From assembly GCF_024170005.1 (NCBI RefSeq), contig NZ_JALJXJ010000017.1:1-64000 (forward strand): a stretch of DNA of 64,000 nucleotides, in the 5' to 3' direction. The notes under the pieces were generated by a model, which saw only the letters and a list, made by a program, of their open reading frames with translations, ran no database searches and was not told the origin of the DNA. The translations under genes and the position numbers were made by a program. Shown piece by piece: positions 34,833 to 43,351 of this stretch (position 1 is its first letter; each line of letters starts with the position of its first letter). Source of the DNA: Azospirillum lipoferum. GTDB lineage: Bacteria > Pseudomonadota > Alphaproteobacteria > Azospirillales > Azospirillaceae.

Positions 34833-35224
34833 CTAGCCTTTTCTCCCGGGGCGATCTGTCGCCGCCCCTGCATGGTTTCTCTCCCGGCCCGGCACCCTGC
34901 GTTCACCAACGCTGTGCGGAGGATGCTGATTATCCGTAGCAAAAACATTGTGCCGGTGACGACCGTAGATTCCTGAACCCTCGTGCAGAAAAATTGACTC
35001 CGTCCTCAGACTGACCGGTTCACGCAGGCACTCCGACAGGGGGGAGACCCCGCGGAACTGAACGAGGCTTCAGAAAAACGCAATTGTTCGTCTGACGTCC
35101 AATAGGGAGGATCGGACGGAAGAGGTTCGGCTTCGACCGGGTACCAAAAAATAATCTGCCATCGGGTGGACAGTCATTGCACACCGGCTGGCAGTCAAAA
35201 CAGGTATCCTCAAGGGAGGTATCC
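34833..35224. promoter_or_regulatory. Divergent control region between aldehyde dehydrogenase and ABC transporter operons
   Basis: This 392-nt gap has no convincing gene. It is more AT-rich than its surroundings and must hold both outward promoters. The only symmetric element I see is ATTG-N13-CAAT at 35083-35103, which has LysR-site geometry and may bind the regulator encoded at 42374. A Shine-Dalgarno AAGGGAGG lies just before the permease ATG at 35225. No clear -35/-10 pair stands out. Confidence 0.4.
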
Positions 35225-36241
35225 ATGACAAGCGCCAATCAGAGGGCCGGTGCGATCAGAGGCGGCATGCCACGCAAACCGATCAAGATAAGCCAGGAAA
35301 AGGTTGTCATCGGCATTTCAGTCGTTCTTTTTTCAATATTCTCCATCGTCCTCGACAAATTCCTCTCCGAAGGCAACATCATTGCACTTCTGAAGAATGT
35401 ATCCATTCTCGGCACTCTGGCCGTGGGCATGGGACTGGTGGTGGTTGGCCGGGGCATCGATCTGACCATGGTCGCCGTCATGGTCGTCGGCGTCGCCTTC
35501 AGCATCTGGGTTTCTTCCCTGGGGATCGATTTCACCGTCGCGGTGCTCATCGGCGCCGTGCTGGTCGCTCTGATCGGTCTTTTCACCGGAGTCATGATCG
35601 CTTTCGCCGAAATTCCGCCAATCTTCGCGACACTGGCCATTGCGTCCTCCATTTACGGAACCGGCCGGATCATCTTTCCCTCGGACGTCCTCTACGCGCC
35701 CAACAATGTCGGCTGGTTGAAATGGGTCGGCTCGGGAACGCTGTTCGGGATCCCGGCCTCGGTGCTCATCTTCGGCATCGTGTCGGTGACCATGGGGCTG
35801 TTTCTTAGGAAGACGCGCTTCGGCCGGCTGGTCTATGCGACCGGAGACAATCCGAACGCAGCCCGGAACATGGGACTGCCGACACGGCCGATCATCGTGA
35901 CGCAATATATCATCAGCGCCTTGATCGCCTTCATCGCCGGCCTCATCATGACCGGCCTCGTCACCGGAATTAACACGCGGATCTACAATTCCAGCCTGAT
36001 CTACGACGTGCTCCTGGTGGTGGTCCTCGGCGGCATCGGCCTGTCCGGCGGCCAAGGCGGCGTGCGCAACGTCATCGTCGGCACCATTCTCGTCGGCATC
36101 CTCACCAACGGCATGACGATCCTGAACGTCAGCTACACCAATCAGAATCTCATCAAGAGCGTCATTCTCCTGACGGCTCTGGCCATCGACGCGATCATCA
36201 ATCCGCGCGACGAGCAGACGTCTCAAACCGGGGACATCTGA
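35225..36241 (+). CDS. Sugar-type ABC transporter permease (RbsC/AraH family)
   Basis: A 338-residue inner-membrane protein with eight to ten hydrophobic helices (first VVIGISVVLFSIFSIVL). It carries the BPD_transp_2 landmarks GMGLVVVGRGIDLTMV and VVLGGIGLSGGQGGVRNVIVG, the coupling region for the ATPase. It is the first permease of a ribose-type import operon. I start it at the ATG at 35225, with AAGGGAGG 5 nt upstream; a TTG 48 nt earlier is open in frame but lacks a ribosome site. A second permease of the same class is fused to a beta-propeller downstream, so the channel is probably a heterodimer. Confidence 0.92.
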   Translation: MTSANQRAGAIRGGMPRKPIKISQEKVVIGISVVLFSIFSIVLDKFLSEGNIIALLKNVSILGTLAVGMGLVVVGRGIDLTMVAVMVVGVAFSIWVSSLGIDFTVAVLIGAVLVALIGLFTGVMIAFAEIPPIFATLAIASSIYGTGRIIFPSDVLYAPNNVGWLKWVGSGTLFGIPASVLIFGIVSVTMGLFLRKTRFGRLVYATGDNPNAARNMGLPTRPIIVTQYIISALIAFIAGLIMTGLVTGINTRIYNSSLIYDVLLVVVLGGIGLSGGQGGVRNVIVGTILVGILTNGMTILNVSYTNQNLIKSVILLTALAIDAIINPRDEQTSQTGDI

Positions 36242-36337
36242 TACCGGCGGCACAGACTGCCGACGTCCTTGCACCTGACAGGCCGCTATCAAGAGCCGCT
36301 TTCATAAGTCCTCAGACGGACGAACAGGGAGGAAACC

Positions 36338-37354
36338 ATGGCAATTCTCAGGACTATTCTGGCCGCCGGCATCGCTGTCGCGGCACTCTGCGGCGCCGCT
36401 TCCACCGCGACGGCACAGGAAACCGATCAGGTCGGCCGGCAAGCCTACCTTGATGCGGTCAAGGGCAAGAAAGTCATCTTCATTCCGATTTCGCAGGGCT
36501 TCGATCTGAATCAGGCCTGGGTGGCGGTCTGGCAACGCCATGCTGCCCGATACGGCTTCTCTCTCGAGGTTCGCGATCCGAACGGCGATACCAATGCCGG
36601 CATCCGGGCGATGCAGGGTGCCATCGCCGAGAAGCCGGATCTCATCATCGTGCAGAACCCGGACGTGCAGACCTATGCGCGGCTGCTCAAGCAGGCCCAG
36701 CAGGCCGGCATCAAGGTGCTGCAGGTCAACATGCAGTCGGCAACCCAGACCGACAGCTATGTCGGGAATGACTGGATCGAGATGGGCAAGCTGGAGATGG
36801 GCGAGCTTGCCAAAACCTGCACCGCACCGAATGCGCCGTCCCACAAGGTGGTGTGGCTGGCAGGCGTCCAGACCGGTGCGGCCAACATCTACATGCGCAC
36901 CGGCATCGACGCGGTTCTGAAGCAATACCCGCAGCTTCAGCTCGTCTCGGACCAGCCGGCCGATTATTCGAGCGAGAAGGCGCGCCAGATCACCGAGACC
37001 GTGCTTCAGCAGCACCCCGATCTCTGCGGCATCATGGGCATCTGGGACAATGCCGAAGTCGGCGCGGGTGCCGCGGTCGCGGCCGCCGGCAAGCAGGATC
37101 AGGTGACGATCGTCACCAACGGTGCGGGCAGCGACACCGGGTGCCAGAGCATCAAGAACGGCCTGCTGGACGTCATCTTTAATTTCAATGCGCCGGTTCA
37201 GGGGGAAATCGCCGCGCAGCAGATCTCCGAACTTCTGCAACACCCCGATCACAAGGCCGGCAGCGAGAAGACGATCTTCTTCGGCCCGGTCACCCGCGTC
37301 GACAAGAACAATGCGACGGGCAGGAACTGCTGGAAAATCGACGAACTTAAATAA
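36338..37354 (+). CDS. Periplasmic substrate-binding protein of ribose-type ABC importer
   Basis: A 338-residue peripheral binding protein of the RbsB/LacI-like fold. The signal peptide is MAILRTILAAGIAVAALCGAASTATAQE, cleaved after about 26 residues. KKVIFIPISQGFDLNQAWVAVWQRHAARYGF is the first beta-alpha unit; GIRAMQGAIAEKPDLIIVQNPD and the later DNAEVGAGAAVAAAG match ligand-loop positions. A Shine-Dalgarno GGGAGGAAACC precedes the ATG. The ligand is probably a sugar, sugar acid or lactone, but the pocket residues do not identify it. It lies between the two permease genes. Confidence 0.92.
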   Translation: MAILRTILAAGIAVAALCGAASTATAQETDQVGRQAYLDAVKGKKVIFIPISQGFDLNQAWVAVWQRHAARYGFSLEVRDPNGDTNAGIRAMQGAIAEKPDLIIVQNPDVQTYARLLKQAQQAGIKVLQVNMQSATQTDSYVGNDWIEMGKLEMGELAKTCTAPNAPSHKVVWLAGVQTGAANIYMRTGIDAVLKQYPQLQLVSDQPADYSSEKARQITETVLQQHPDLCGIMGIWDNAEVGAGAAVAAAGKQDQVTIVTNGAGSDTGCQSIKNGLLDVIFNFNAPVQGEIAAQQISELLQHPDHKAGSEKTIFFGPVTRVDKNNATGRNCWKIDELK

Positions 37355-37366
37355 TGGAATCGACCG

Positions 37367-39484
37367 ATGAGCATGGCCGAAAGCCTTGTGCGCTGGCGTT
37401 ACCGCTTCCTCCCGGATCATGTGGTGGGAGAGCTGCTGTCCAAGAAATGGATCGACAGCGTCATTCCCTTCACGGCGCTGGTGCTTCTTTTTGCAATCTT
37501 CGGATCGATCGTGCCCGGTTTTTTCGGTCTGGCGACATTGACCAATCTCAGCGGCCAGGTTGCCGAACTGGGGCTCGTCGTCCTGGGGCTCACCATTGTC
37601 ATCGTGTCGGGAGGCATCGACCTCTCGATCGGTTCGACCTTCGCGCTGGCGGTGCTGGCCACGCTCTATGGAATGAATGTCGGACAGTGGAGCTTCGGCA
37701 CCGGACTGGCGGCGACGCTCGCCGTGGGGGCCGCCTGCGGTTTCATCAATGCCGTGATGATCGGCATCCTGCGGATGCGGGCCTTCCTGACGACGCTGGT
37801 CACCTTGATCATCTTCCGTTCGGCGTTCGAGATCCTGTTCCCCAAGGTATCCACGGCGCTGGTGACGAGCTCTCCGGATTCCCCGGTTTACGACTATCTC
37901 GGCCTCGGGCAGATTGCCGGAATTCCGGCGTCCTTCGTGTTCTTCTTGGTGACGGCGGTCATCCTGCACATCATCCTGTCGCGAGGCCGCTACGGCTGGC
38001 GACTGTTCGCCGTCGGCGGGGCGCGGCGGTCGGCCTATAATGCCGGAATCAATGTCCGGCTCACCGTATTCAGCGCCTATGTGGTTTGCTCGGTGCTTGT
38101 GGCGCTCGCGGCTTTCCTTTTTTGCGCCCGCATCGGCAGCGCCGCGTCGGACGTCGGTTCGGGCCTGGAACTGCAGGCGCTGACCGCCACGGTGCTGGGA
38201 GGCATTTCACTTGGCGGCGGACGGGGCTCGGTCGCCAAGGCGCTCATGGGCGTCGTCTTCGTGCTGGTGCTGTCCAACGGCCTTCTGACCCTCGCGGTGC
38301 CGGGGCCTGTCAACGACCTGACGCTCGGCTTCGTCCTGCTCGCCTCGGTCTTTCTCGACGTCCGCTGGACGAAGAACCGGCACAAGATCCTGCGCAGCGT
38401 CTACATCTCTCCGACCCTGGTGAAGATGCCGGAGCCCGTCTCGACCGAACCCGGGATGCCGATGGCGGTGAATGACAGGCTGAAAGACGTCGGCGTCATC
38501 GGTCTGGGGGTCCTTGACGGCGCCGAAGACGTGATCTTCGACGGCGAGGACCGGCTCTACACCGGAAGCAGGCAAGGCGAAATCCTGCGCTTCTACCCAC
38601 CCGATTACACACGCTGGGAAGTCTTTGCCCATATCGGCGGTGCCCCGCTCGGCATGGCGTTCGACCGGCAAGGAAACCTCATCGTCTGCGTCGCCGGCAT
38701 GGGCCTCTATCAGGTATCGCCGGCCGGCGAGGCGAAGCTCCTGACCGCCGAGACGAACCGCAGCCTGACCTCGGTCGTCGACGACAGTCCGATGAAGCTC
38801 GCTGATGACTGCGATATCCTTCCCGACGGACGGATCGTGTTTTCGGAAGCCACCGTACGTTTCGAGATGCACGACTGGTACGCGGATGCGCTCGAGAGCC
38901 GTGGCAATGGCCGGATCATCACCTATGACCCGTCGAGCGGAGTTACCCGGACGCTGATTTCCAATCTCGTCTTTCCCAATGGCGTCTGTACCGCGTTCGA
39001 CGGGCAATCGGTTCTGTTCGCCGAAAGCTGGGCGTGCCGGATCAACCGCTATTACTTTGCCGGTCCCAAGGCCGGCAGGTTGGAACGGGTGATCGAGGGG
39101 CTGCCGGGCTACCCGGACAATATCAACCGCGCGTCCGACGGCACCTACTGGCTGGCCCTGATGGGCATGCGGACCCCGGCTCTCGATCTTTCGCTGGAGA
39201 TGCCCGGTTTCCGGCGGCGGATGGCGCGCCGCATCTCGGAGGACGCGTGGCTGATGCCCAACCTCAACACCGGCTGTGTCCTGCGTTTCAACGAGAAGGG
39301 GGAAATCCTTGAAAGCTTCTGGGACCAGACCGGAGCGAAGCATCCAATGATCACGTCGATGCGCGAACACAAGGGCGTTCTCTATCTCTGCGGAATCTTC
39401 AACAACCGCATGGGGACACTCGATCTGCCCAATGCGGATAAGAACTGGTTCAGTTCCCATTCCTACTGGGGCAAATCGGCATGA
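37367..39484 (+). CDS. ABC permease fused to strictosidine-synthase/SMP-30-like beta-propeller
   Basis: The 705-residue product joins two units rarely seen in one chain. Residues 1-345 are a ribose-type permease (VVLGLTIVIVSGGIDLSIGS, TVLGGISLGGGRGSVAKALMG, last helix LGFVLLASVFLDV). After a 40-residue linker, residues 385-705 form a propeller of the strictosidine-synthase-like/SMP-30 group. These show GAEDVIFDGEDRLYTG, PDGRIVFSEA, NGVCTAFDGQSVLFAE and GLPGYPDNINRASDGTYWLALM. Members of that group hydrolyse lactones or related esters. If the permease C-terminus is cytoplasmic, as usual, the propeller would meet substrate on entry. No frameshift is needed; one frame runs through. The next gene starts inside its last codons (ATGA). 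Confidence 0.9.
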   Translation: MSMAESLVRWRYRFLPDHVVGELLSKKWIDSVIPFTALVLLFAIFGSIVPGFFGLATLTNLSGQVAELGLVVLGLTIVIVSGGIDLSIGSTFALAVLATLYGMNVGQWSFGTGLAATLAVGAACGFINAVMIGILRMRAFLTTLVTLIIFRSAFEILFPKVSTALVTSSPDSPVYDYLGLGQIAGIPASFVFFLVTAVILHIILSRGRYGWRLFAVGGARRSAYNAGINVRLTVFSAYVVCSVLVALAAFLFCARIGSAASDVGSGLELQALTATVLGGISLGGGRGSVAKALMGVVFVLVLSNGLLTLAVPGPVNDLTLGFVLLASVFLDVRWTKNRHKILRSVYISPTLVKMPEPVSTEPGMPMAVNDRLKDVGVIGLGVLDGAEDVIFDGEDRLYTGSRQGEILRFYPPDYTRWEVFAHIGGAPLGMAFDRQGNLIVCVAGMGLYQVSPAGEAKLLTAETNRSLTSVVDDSPMKLADDCDILPDGRIVFSEATVRFEMHDWYADALESRGNGRIITYDPSSGVTRTLISNLVFPNGVCTAFDGQSVLFAESWACRINRYYFAGPKAGRLERVIEGLPGYPDNINRASDGTYWLALMGMRTPALDLSLEMPGFRRRMARRISEDAWLMPNLNTGCVLRFNEKGEILESFWDQTGAKHPMITSMREHKGVLYLCGIFNNRMGTLDLPNADKNWFSSHSYWGKSA

Positions 39485-40575
39485 GCCCGTTTGGAGAATT
39501 CCTCGACCGCTTTTTCGGCCGCAGGGCCTGGGCGGTTACCGTTCCGACCTTCGACGGGCCACTGCTGCCCAACCAGAGGCTCGAAGAGGCGGAGACGCTC
39601 GCCGCGCTCGACGCGGCGGACAACGTGGTGTCCACCCACAAAGGCATTCTCGTTTCGAGTGGGAAGCGCCTCCTCCGAATCCGGGCGGACGGTGACATGG
39701 AGGAACTCGCCAGCTTCGATCAGCCCGTCACGGCGCTTGCCGCCGCACGCGGCATGACGGCGGTGGCGCTCGATGGCGAAGGCATCGTCATCCGCGGCGG
39801 CGCTTACGATGGCGCGGCGTTCAAGACCACGGGAAACATCAATCTCGGCTGCGTCACCGCATTGACCTTCCTGAACAGCGACACGCTGCTTGCCAGCAAT
39901 GGCTCGGCGTCGACGGGCTTCTCCGGCTGGCGCCGCGACCTGATGCAGAAAGGCTGTTCCGGCAGCGTCCTGAAGATCGATCTGGCGCGGCGCCGGATCG
40001 AACTGGTGAAGTCGGGCCTTGCCTGGCCGGCTGGCGTGGCGACAACCGGATCCAACCGCATTTTCGTCAGCGAGTCCTGGCGACACCGCATCCTGTCGAT
40101 CGATCTGAACAGCGGAGAAGTGGAAAACGTCCTCGAACATCTGCCGGCCTATCCGGCGCGCATCTCCCCGGCCATGGATGCAGGATATTGGCTGACCTTC
40201 TACTCCACACGGAATCAACTGGTGGAGTTCATCCTGCGCGAGGACCGCTATCGCAGGCGCATGCTCGAGGAAATTCCCGAGGATTTCTGGATGGCGCCCT
40301 CGCTGAGTTCCTGGAACTCCTACCGGGAGCCGATGCAGGGCAGCCAGCTCAAGCAGATGGGCGTCCTGAAACCCTATGCCGTGACGCGTTCCTACGGATT
40401 GGTGGTCAACTGCGATCCGCAGATGCGGCCGCTGAGGAGCTTCCATTCCCGTGCCGACGGCAGGATGCATGGAACCCTGGCTGCCTGCGAACATGGCGAG
40501 GATCTGATCATTGCGTCACGGGGGGGCTCGAAAATTCTGAGGCTTCCCGATGTGGCAGGCAGACAGCGAGGCTGA
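39481..40575 (+). CDS. Second strictosidine-synthase/SMP-30-like beta-propeller protein
   Basis: A 364-residue soluble protein without signal peptide or membrane helix, so cytoplasmic. Propeller repeats are visible as GILVSSGKRLLRIRADG, WPAGVATTGSNRIFVSESWRHRILSIDL and YPARISPAMDAGYWLTFY, parallel to those in the propeller fused to the preceding permease. The YP-x-x-I core is present, although the Asp-Asn of the usual YPDNI is replaced by Ala-Arg. Catalysis may therefore be altered or lost. Start overlaps the fused permease (ATGA) and the stop lies one base before the ATPase ATG, so all three are translationally coupled. The two propellers may act together on the imported compound. Confidence 0.8.
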   Translation: MSPFGEFLDRFFGRRAWAVTVPTFDGPLLPNQRLEEAETLAALDAADNVVSTHKGILVSSGKRLLRIRADGDMEELASFDQPVTALAAARGMTAVALDGEGIVIRGGAYDGAAFKTTGNINLGCVTALTFLNSDTLLASNGSASTGFSGWRRDLMQKGCSGSVLKIDLARRRIELVKSGLAWPAGVATTGSNRIFVSESWRHRILSIDLNSGEVENVLEHLPAYPARISPAMDAGYWLTFYSTRNQLVEFILREDRYRRRMLEEIPEDFWMAPSLSSWNSYREPMQGSQLKQMGVLKPYAVTRSYGLVVNCDPQMRPLRSFHSRADGRMHGTLAACEHGEDLIIASRGGSKILRLPDVAGRQRG

Positions 40576-40615
40576 CATGGGCGATGCTGACATGGGCGAT
40601 GCTGATATGGGCGAT
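40571..40615 (+). repeat. Three 15-bp tandem repeats spanning the ATPase start codons
   Basis: The unit GCTGACATGGGCGAT occurs at 40571-40585 and 40586-40600, and with one change at 40601-40615. Each copy contains an in-frame ATG (40577, 40592, 40607) and the unit length keeps frame. It encodes repeated Ala-Asp-Met-Gly-Asp at the protein N-terminus. The first copy also contains the stop codon of the upstream gene. Confidence 0.9.
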
Positions 40616-42100
40616 ATCGTCGAATTCCGAAACGCGACCAAGACGTTCGGCGGGATAGCGGCCTTCCGCGGCGTCAACTTCACGCTCCAGCCAGGGGAGA
40701 TCCATGCGCTGCTGGGAGAAAACGGCGCCGGAAAGTCCACCCTGACCAAGGTGATGGCCGGGGTCCATACCCTCAGCGAGGGCAAGCTGCTCCTCAATGG
40801 GCAAGAGGTGAATTTCAGCTCGCCGGCGGAGGCCTTGAAGGCGGGAATCGCCATGGTGTTCCAGGAAACGAATCTGGTGCCGGCCATGACCGTGGCGCAG
40901 AATCTCTACCTGGGTGAGGAGAAGCTGTTCAATCGCCTGCGCGGCCTCAACGTCCAGGCACGGCAGTTCCTGGCAGGCATGGGATTCCAGGTCGATCCGA
41001 CCGCACAGGTGAGCACGCTGGGTGCCGCCCACAAGCAGATGGTCGAGATCGCCCGCGCCGTGCATCACCGCGCGCGGGTCATCATCTTCGACGAACCGAC
41101 GGCGACCTTGACCCCGGAGGAGAAGCGCCATTTCTTCAATCTCGTGGACCGGCTGGTCAAGGCCGGGGTGGCCATCGTGTTCATCACGCATGCGCTGGAG
41201 GAGGCATTGCAGGTGGCCAGCCGCATCACGGTGATGCGCGACGGCCAGATCGTCGCCACCGGCAGGGCGGCGGATTTCACCCGCGGCTCCATCGTCCAGG
41301 CGATGGTGGGCCGCAATCTGTCCGAAACGCTGCATGGATCGGCCAAGCGCGCAACGCGCAGCTACGGGGAAAAGGTTCTGTCCGTGGAGAACCTGTCCTG
41401 CGCCGGTCTGGTCCGGAACTCCTCCTTTTCGGTGTTCGCCGGTCAGGTCACCGGGATGTTCGGGCTGGTCGGCGCCGGCCGAACGGAGATGGCCAAGGTG
41501 ATCGCCGGCGTGATGAAGCGCAATGTCTTTCATGGCGGTGAAATCCGGCTCTTCGGCAAGTCAGTGCGCTACCGGGTTCCGCGGCCGGCCATGCTCGACG
41601 GGATCGTCTATGTCACCGAGGACCGCAAGCTCGATGGCTTCTTTGAAACGATGACCGGGGGAGAAAATCTCCAGATCGGTGCCCTGTCGAATGGCAACAA
41701 CCCGCTTTCGATCGTTTCACCGGCCCAGGCAAAGGCGCTGGTCGATCATTGGGGTACCCGGCTCCGGCTCAAACAGATCAGCGATCAGGCACGCATGATC
41801 GAGCTGTCCGGAGGAAACCAGCAGAAGGTGGTGATCGCCAAATCCCTGATCCAGAAACCGAAGCTCATCATCTTCGACGAGCCGACGCGCGGTGTCGACG
41901 TCGGCGCCATCGTCGAGATCCATCAGCTGATCAGTGATCTTGCCGATGACGGCATGGCCGTCGTGGTGATTTCCTCCTATCTGCCGGAGATCATGGCGGT
42001 TTCGGACCGCGTCCTCGTGGTGAAGCGCGGCCGTGTCGTCGAAGAGATGATGGCCTCCGAGGCATCCGAAGAGAAAATCATGTTTGCCGCCGTCCACTGA
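40577..42100 (+). CDS. Sugar ABC importer ATPase with two nucleotide-binding domains (RbsA type)
   Basis: A 507-residue cytoplasmic ATPase. The first domain has Walker A GENGAGKST and Walker B IIFDEPTA; the second has the degenerate GLVGAGRTE loop normal for RbsA/MglA and LSGGNQQKVVIAKSL followed by IIFDEPTRGVD. It drives the two permeases encoded upstream. The N-terminus contains three in-frame start codons inside 15-bp repeats; I take the first (40577), which has GAGG 5 nt upstream. Translation could also begin at 40592 or 40607. An in-frame ATG at 40550 lies inside the preceding gene and is less likely. It is the last gene of the importer operon. Confidence 0.93.
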   Translation: MGDADMGDADMGDIVEFRNATKTFGGIAAFRGVNFTLQPGEIHALLGENGAGKSTLTKVMAGVHTLSEGKLLLNGQEVNFSSPAEALKAGIAMVFQETNLVPAMTVAQNLYLGEEKLFNRLRGLNVQARQFLAGMGFQVDPTAQVSTLGAAHKQMVEIARAVHHRARVIIFDEPTATLTPEEKRHFFNLVDRLVKAGVAIVFITHALEEALQVASRITVMRDGQIVATGRAADFTRGSIVQAMVGRNLSETLHGSAKRATRSYGEKVLSVENLSCAGLVRNSSFSVFAGQVTGMFGLVGAGRTEMAKVIAGVMKRNVFHGGEIRLFGKSVRYRVPRPAMLDGIVYVTEDRKLDGFFETMTGGENLQIGALSNGNNPLSIVSPAQAKALVDHWGTRLRLKQISDQARMIELSGGNQQKVVIAKSLIQKPKLIIFDEPTRGVDVGAIVEIHQLISDLADDGMAVVVISSYLPEIMAVSDRVLVVKRGRVVEEMMASEASEEKIMFAAVH

Positions 42101-42373
42101 CCCCATACGTGCCCGGATCATCCCTCCGCGTTCTGGCGTGGTCGCCTGGAGGCGCGCCGGTGGCTGGCGCCCCGGCAGTTCAACCCCGTGCCCGCTGCCT
42201 GACCTTCGGCCTCCATCGGTGATCCGGGTCAACTTGACCTCTCCGGCGGCTTATGCGAGCTTTCGCAGGCGGCTTTTGGGGAGAGTTGGCTATGTTGTCA
42301 CGCTGTTGCGATATAGTCTCCCGGCCGCAGAGGCAGATCAGCGCCGCTGATCGCAAGTAAAGCTCCGGTAGAC
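42101..42373. other. Gap between the importer operon and the LysR gene
   Basis: This 273-nt stretch has no supportable gene. It becomes AT-richer toward its right end, where a promoter for the LysR gene is expected, but I see no clear -35/-10 pair and no terminator hairpin with a T-run. Confidence 0.5.
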
Positions 42374-43267
42374 ATGTCAGGCATCAACCTCAAACTGCTG
42401 CAAACCTTTCTTCTTGCCGCGGAGTCCGGAAGTTTTCGCAAGGCTGCGGAGGAAAGCAACCGGTCGCCCTCCGCGGTCAGCATGCAGATCAAGGATCTTG
42501 AGGAGCAGATCGGCATCAGCCTGTTCGTACGGACGCCGCAGCGGGTAAGCCTGACCAGCGAAGGCCAAATCCTGTTCGAGGAAATCGGGCGGGCAATGGG
42601 CGACGTGCAGGCCAGCCTCGACAGGCTTACGGAACTTGCCGCCCGCCGCAAGGGAAAGATCCAGATCGCCTGCGCCCCGACCCTGGCGGCGAGCCGCCTT
42701 GGCGACATTCTGTCGACGTTCAAGCTGCGCTATCCACGCAGCGTCGTCGAGGTGCAGGAAACCCCGCCGCAGGCGGCACTCGCCCTGTTGCAGAACCAGG
42801 AAGTCGAATTCTACATTGGACCGGAAGTCCCCAATCTCAACGAGTTCCAGTTCGAATCGATCATCGATGATCCGTTGGTCAGCTGCATACCCGATGAATT
42901 CTACAACGGAGAAAAGAAGATCGGGCTGGAGGCCCTGGCCCAGTTTCCCCTGATCATGCTCAATCGCAAGACAGCGGTTCGCGGCCTCGTCGACCGCCTG
43001 ACGCGCAAGGAAGGCATCGAGCTCAAGGTCCAGTACGAAGTGGAGAGCGCCCAGACGGCCCTGGCGCTGGCGTCGTCCGGGCTCGGTGTCTCGATCGTGC
43101 CGAGCATCGCACTCGGGCCGAAAGTCGACCATCATTTCCATGTCGTGCCGCTCGACAACCCCAACTCCCGGCGGGCCGTCGGCATCATCACCGCTCGTGG
43201 TTATGTGCAGCACCGGTACGCCGAACAGCTGATCATCCTCATCCGCACCAAGCTGCGCGAAGGCTGA
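42374..43267 (+). CDS. LysR-family transcriptional regulator
   Basis: A 297-residue regulator. The winged helix-turn-helix occupies about residues 5-63 (LLQTFLLAAESGSFRKAAEESNRSPSAVSMQIKDLEEQIG), followed by the linker helix and a periplasmic-binding-like effector domain (IACAPTLAASRLGDIL onward). It lies downstream of the importer operon on the same strand with a 273-nt gap, so it probably has its own promoter. It most likely controls the importer and the divergent dehydrogenase genes in response to an imported metabolite. The effector is unknown. A hairpin terminator follows at 43319-43351. Confidence 0.9.
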   Translation: MSGINLKLLQTFLLAAESGSFRKAAEESNRSPSAVSMQIKDLEEQIGISLFVRTPQRVSLTSEGQILFEEIGRAMGDVQASLDRLTELAARRKGKIQIACAPTLAASRLGDILSTFKLRYPRSVVEVQETPPQAALALLQNQEVEFYIGPEVPNLNEFQFESIIDDPLVSCIPDEFYNGEKKIGLEALAQFPLIMLNRKTAVRGLVDRLTRKEGIELKVQYEVESAQTALALASSGLGVSIVPSIALGPKVDHHFHVVPLDNPNSRRAVGIITARGYVQHRYAEQLIILIRTKLREG

Positions 43268-43318
43268 AGCGCGCCGGGCCTGTGCGATGGGGACGATCCC
43301 CGGCTTCTGACGATCGAG

Positions 43319-43351
43319 CCCGCTGGTCTTGCGCAGAGATCAGCGGGTTTT
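43319..43351 (+). terminator. Intrinsic terminator after the LysR gene
   Basis: CCCGCTGGTCT (43319-43329) pairs with AGATCAGCGGG (43337-43347) with one mismatch and a 7-nt loop, followed by TTTT. It ends the LysR transcript and overlaps the last codons of the convergent Lrp-type gene. Confidence 0.75.

Noticed and set aside
36302..37969. Minus-strand open frame of about 555 codons
   Set aside because: Antisense to the binding protein and fused permease, which have strong family motifs and ribosome sites.
40540..40620. CRISPR-like short repeats
   Set aside because: The 15-bp units are directly adjacent without spacers and lie in coding sequence; no CRISPR array or cas gene is seen anywhere in the window.
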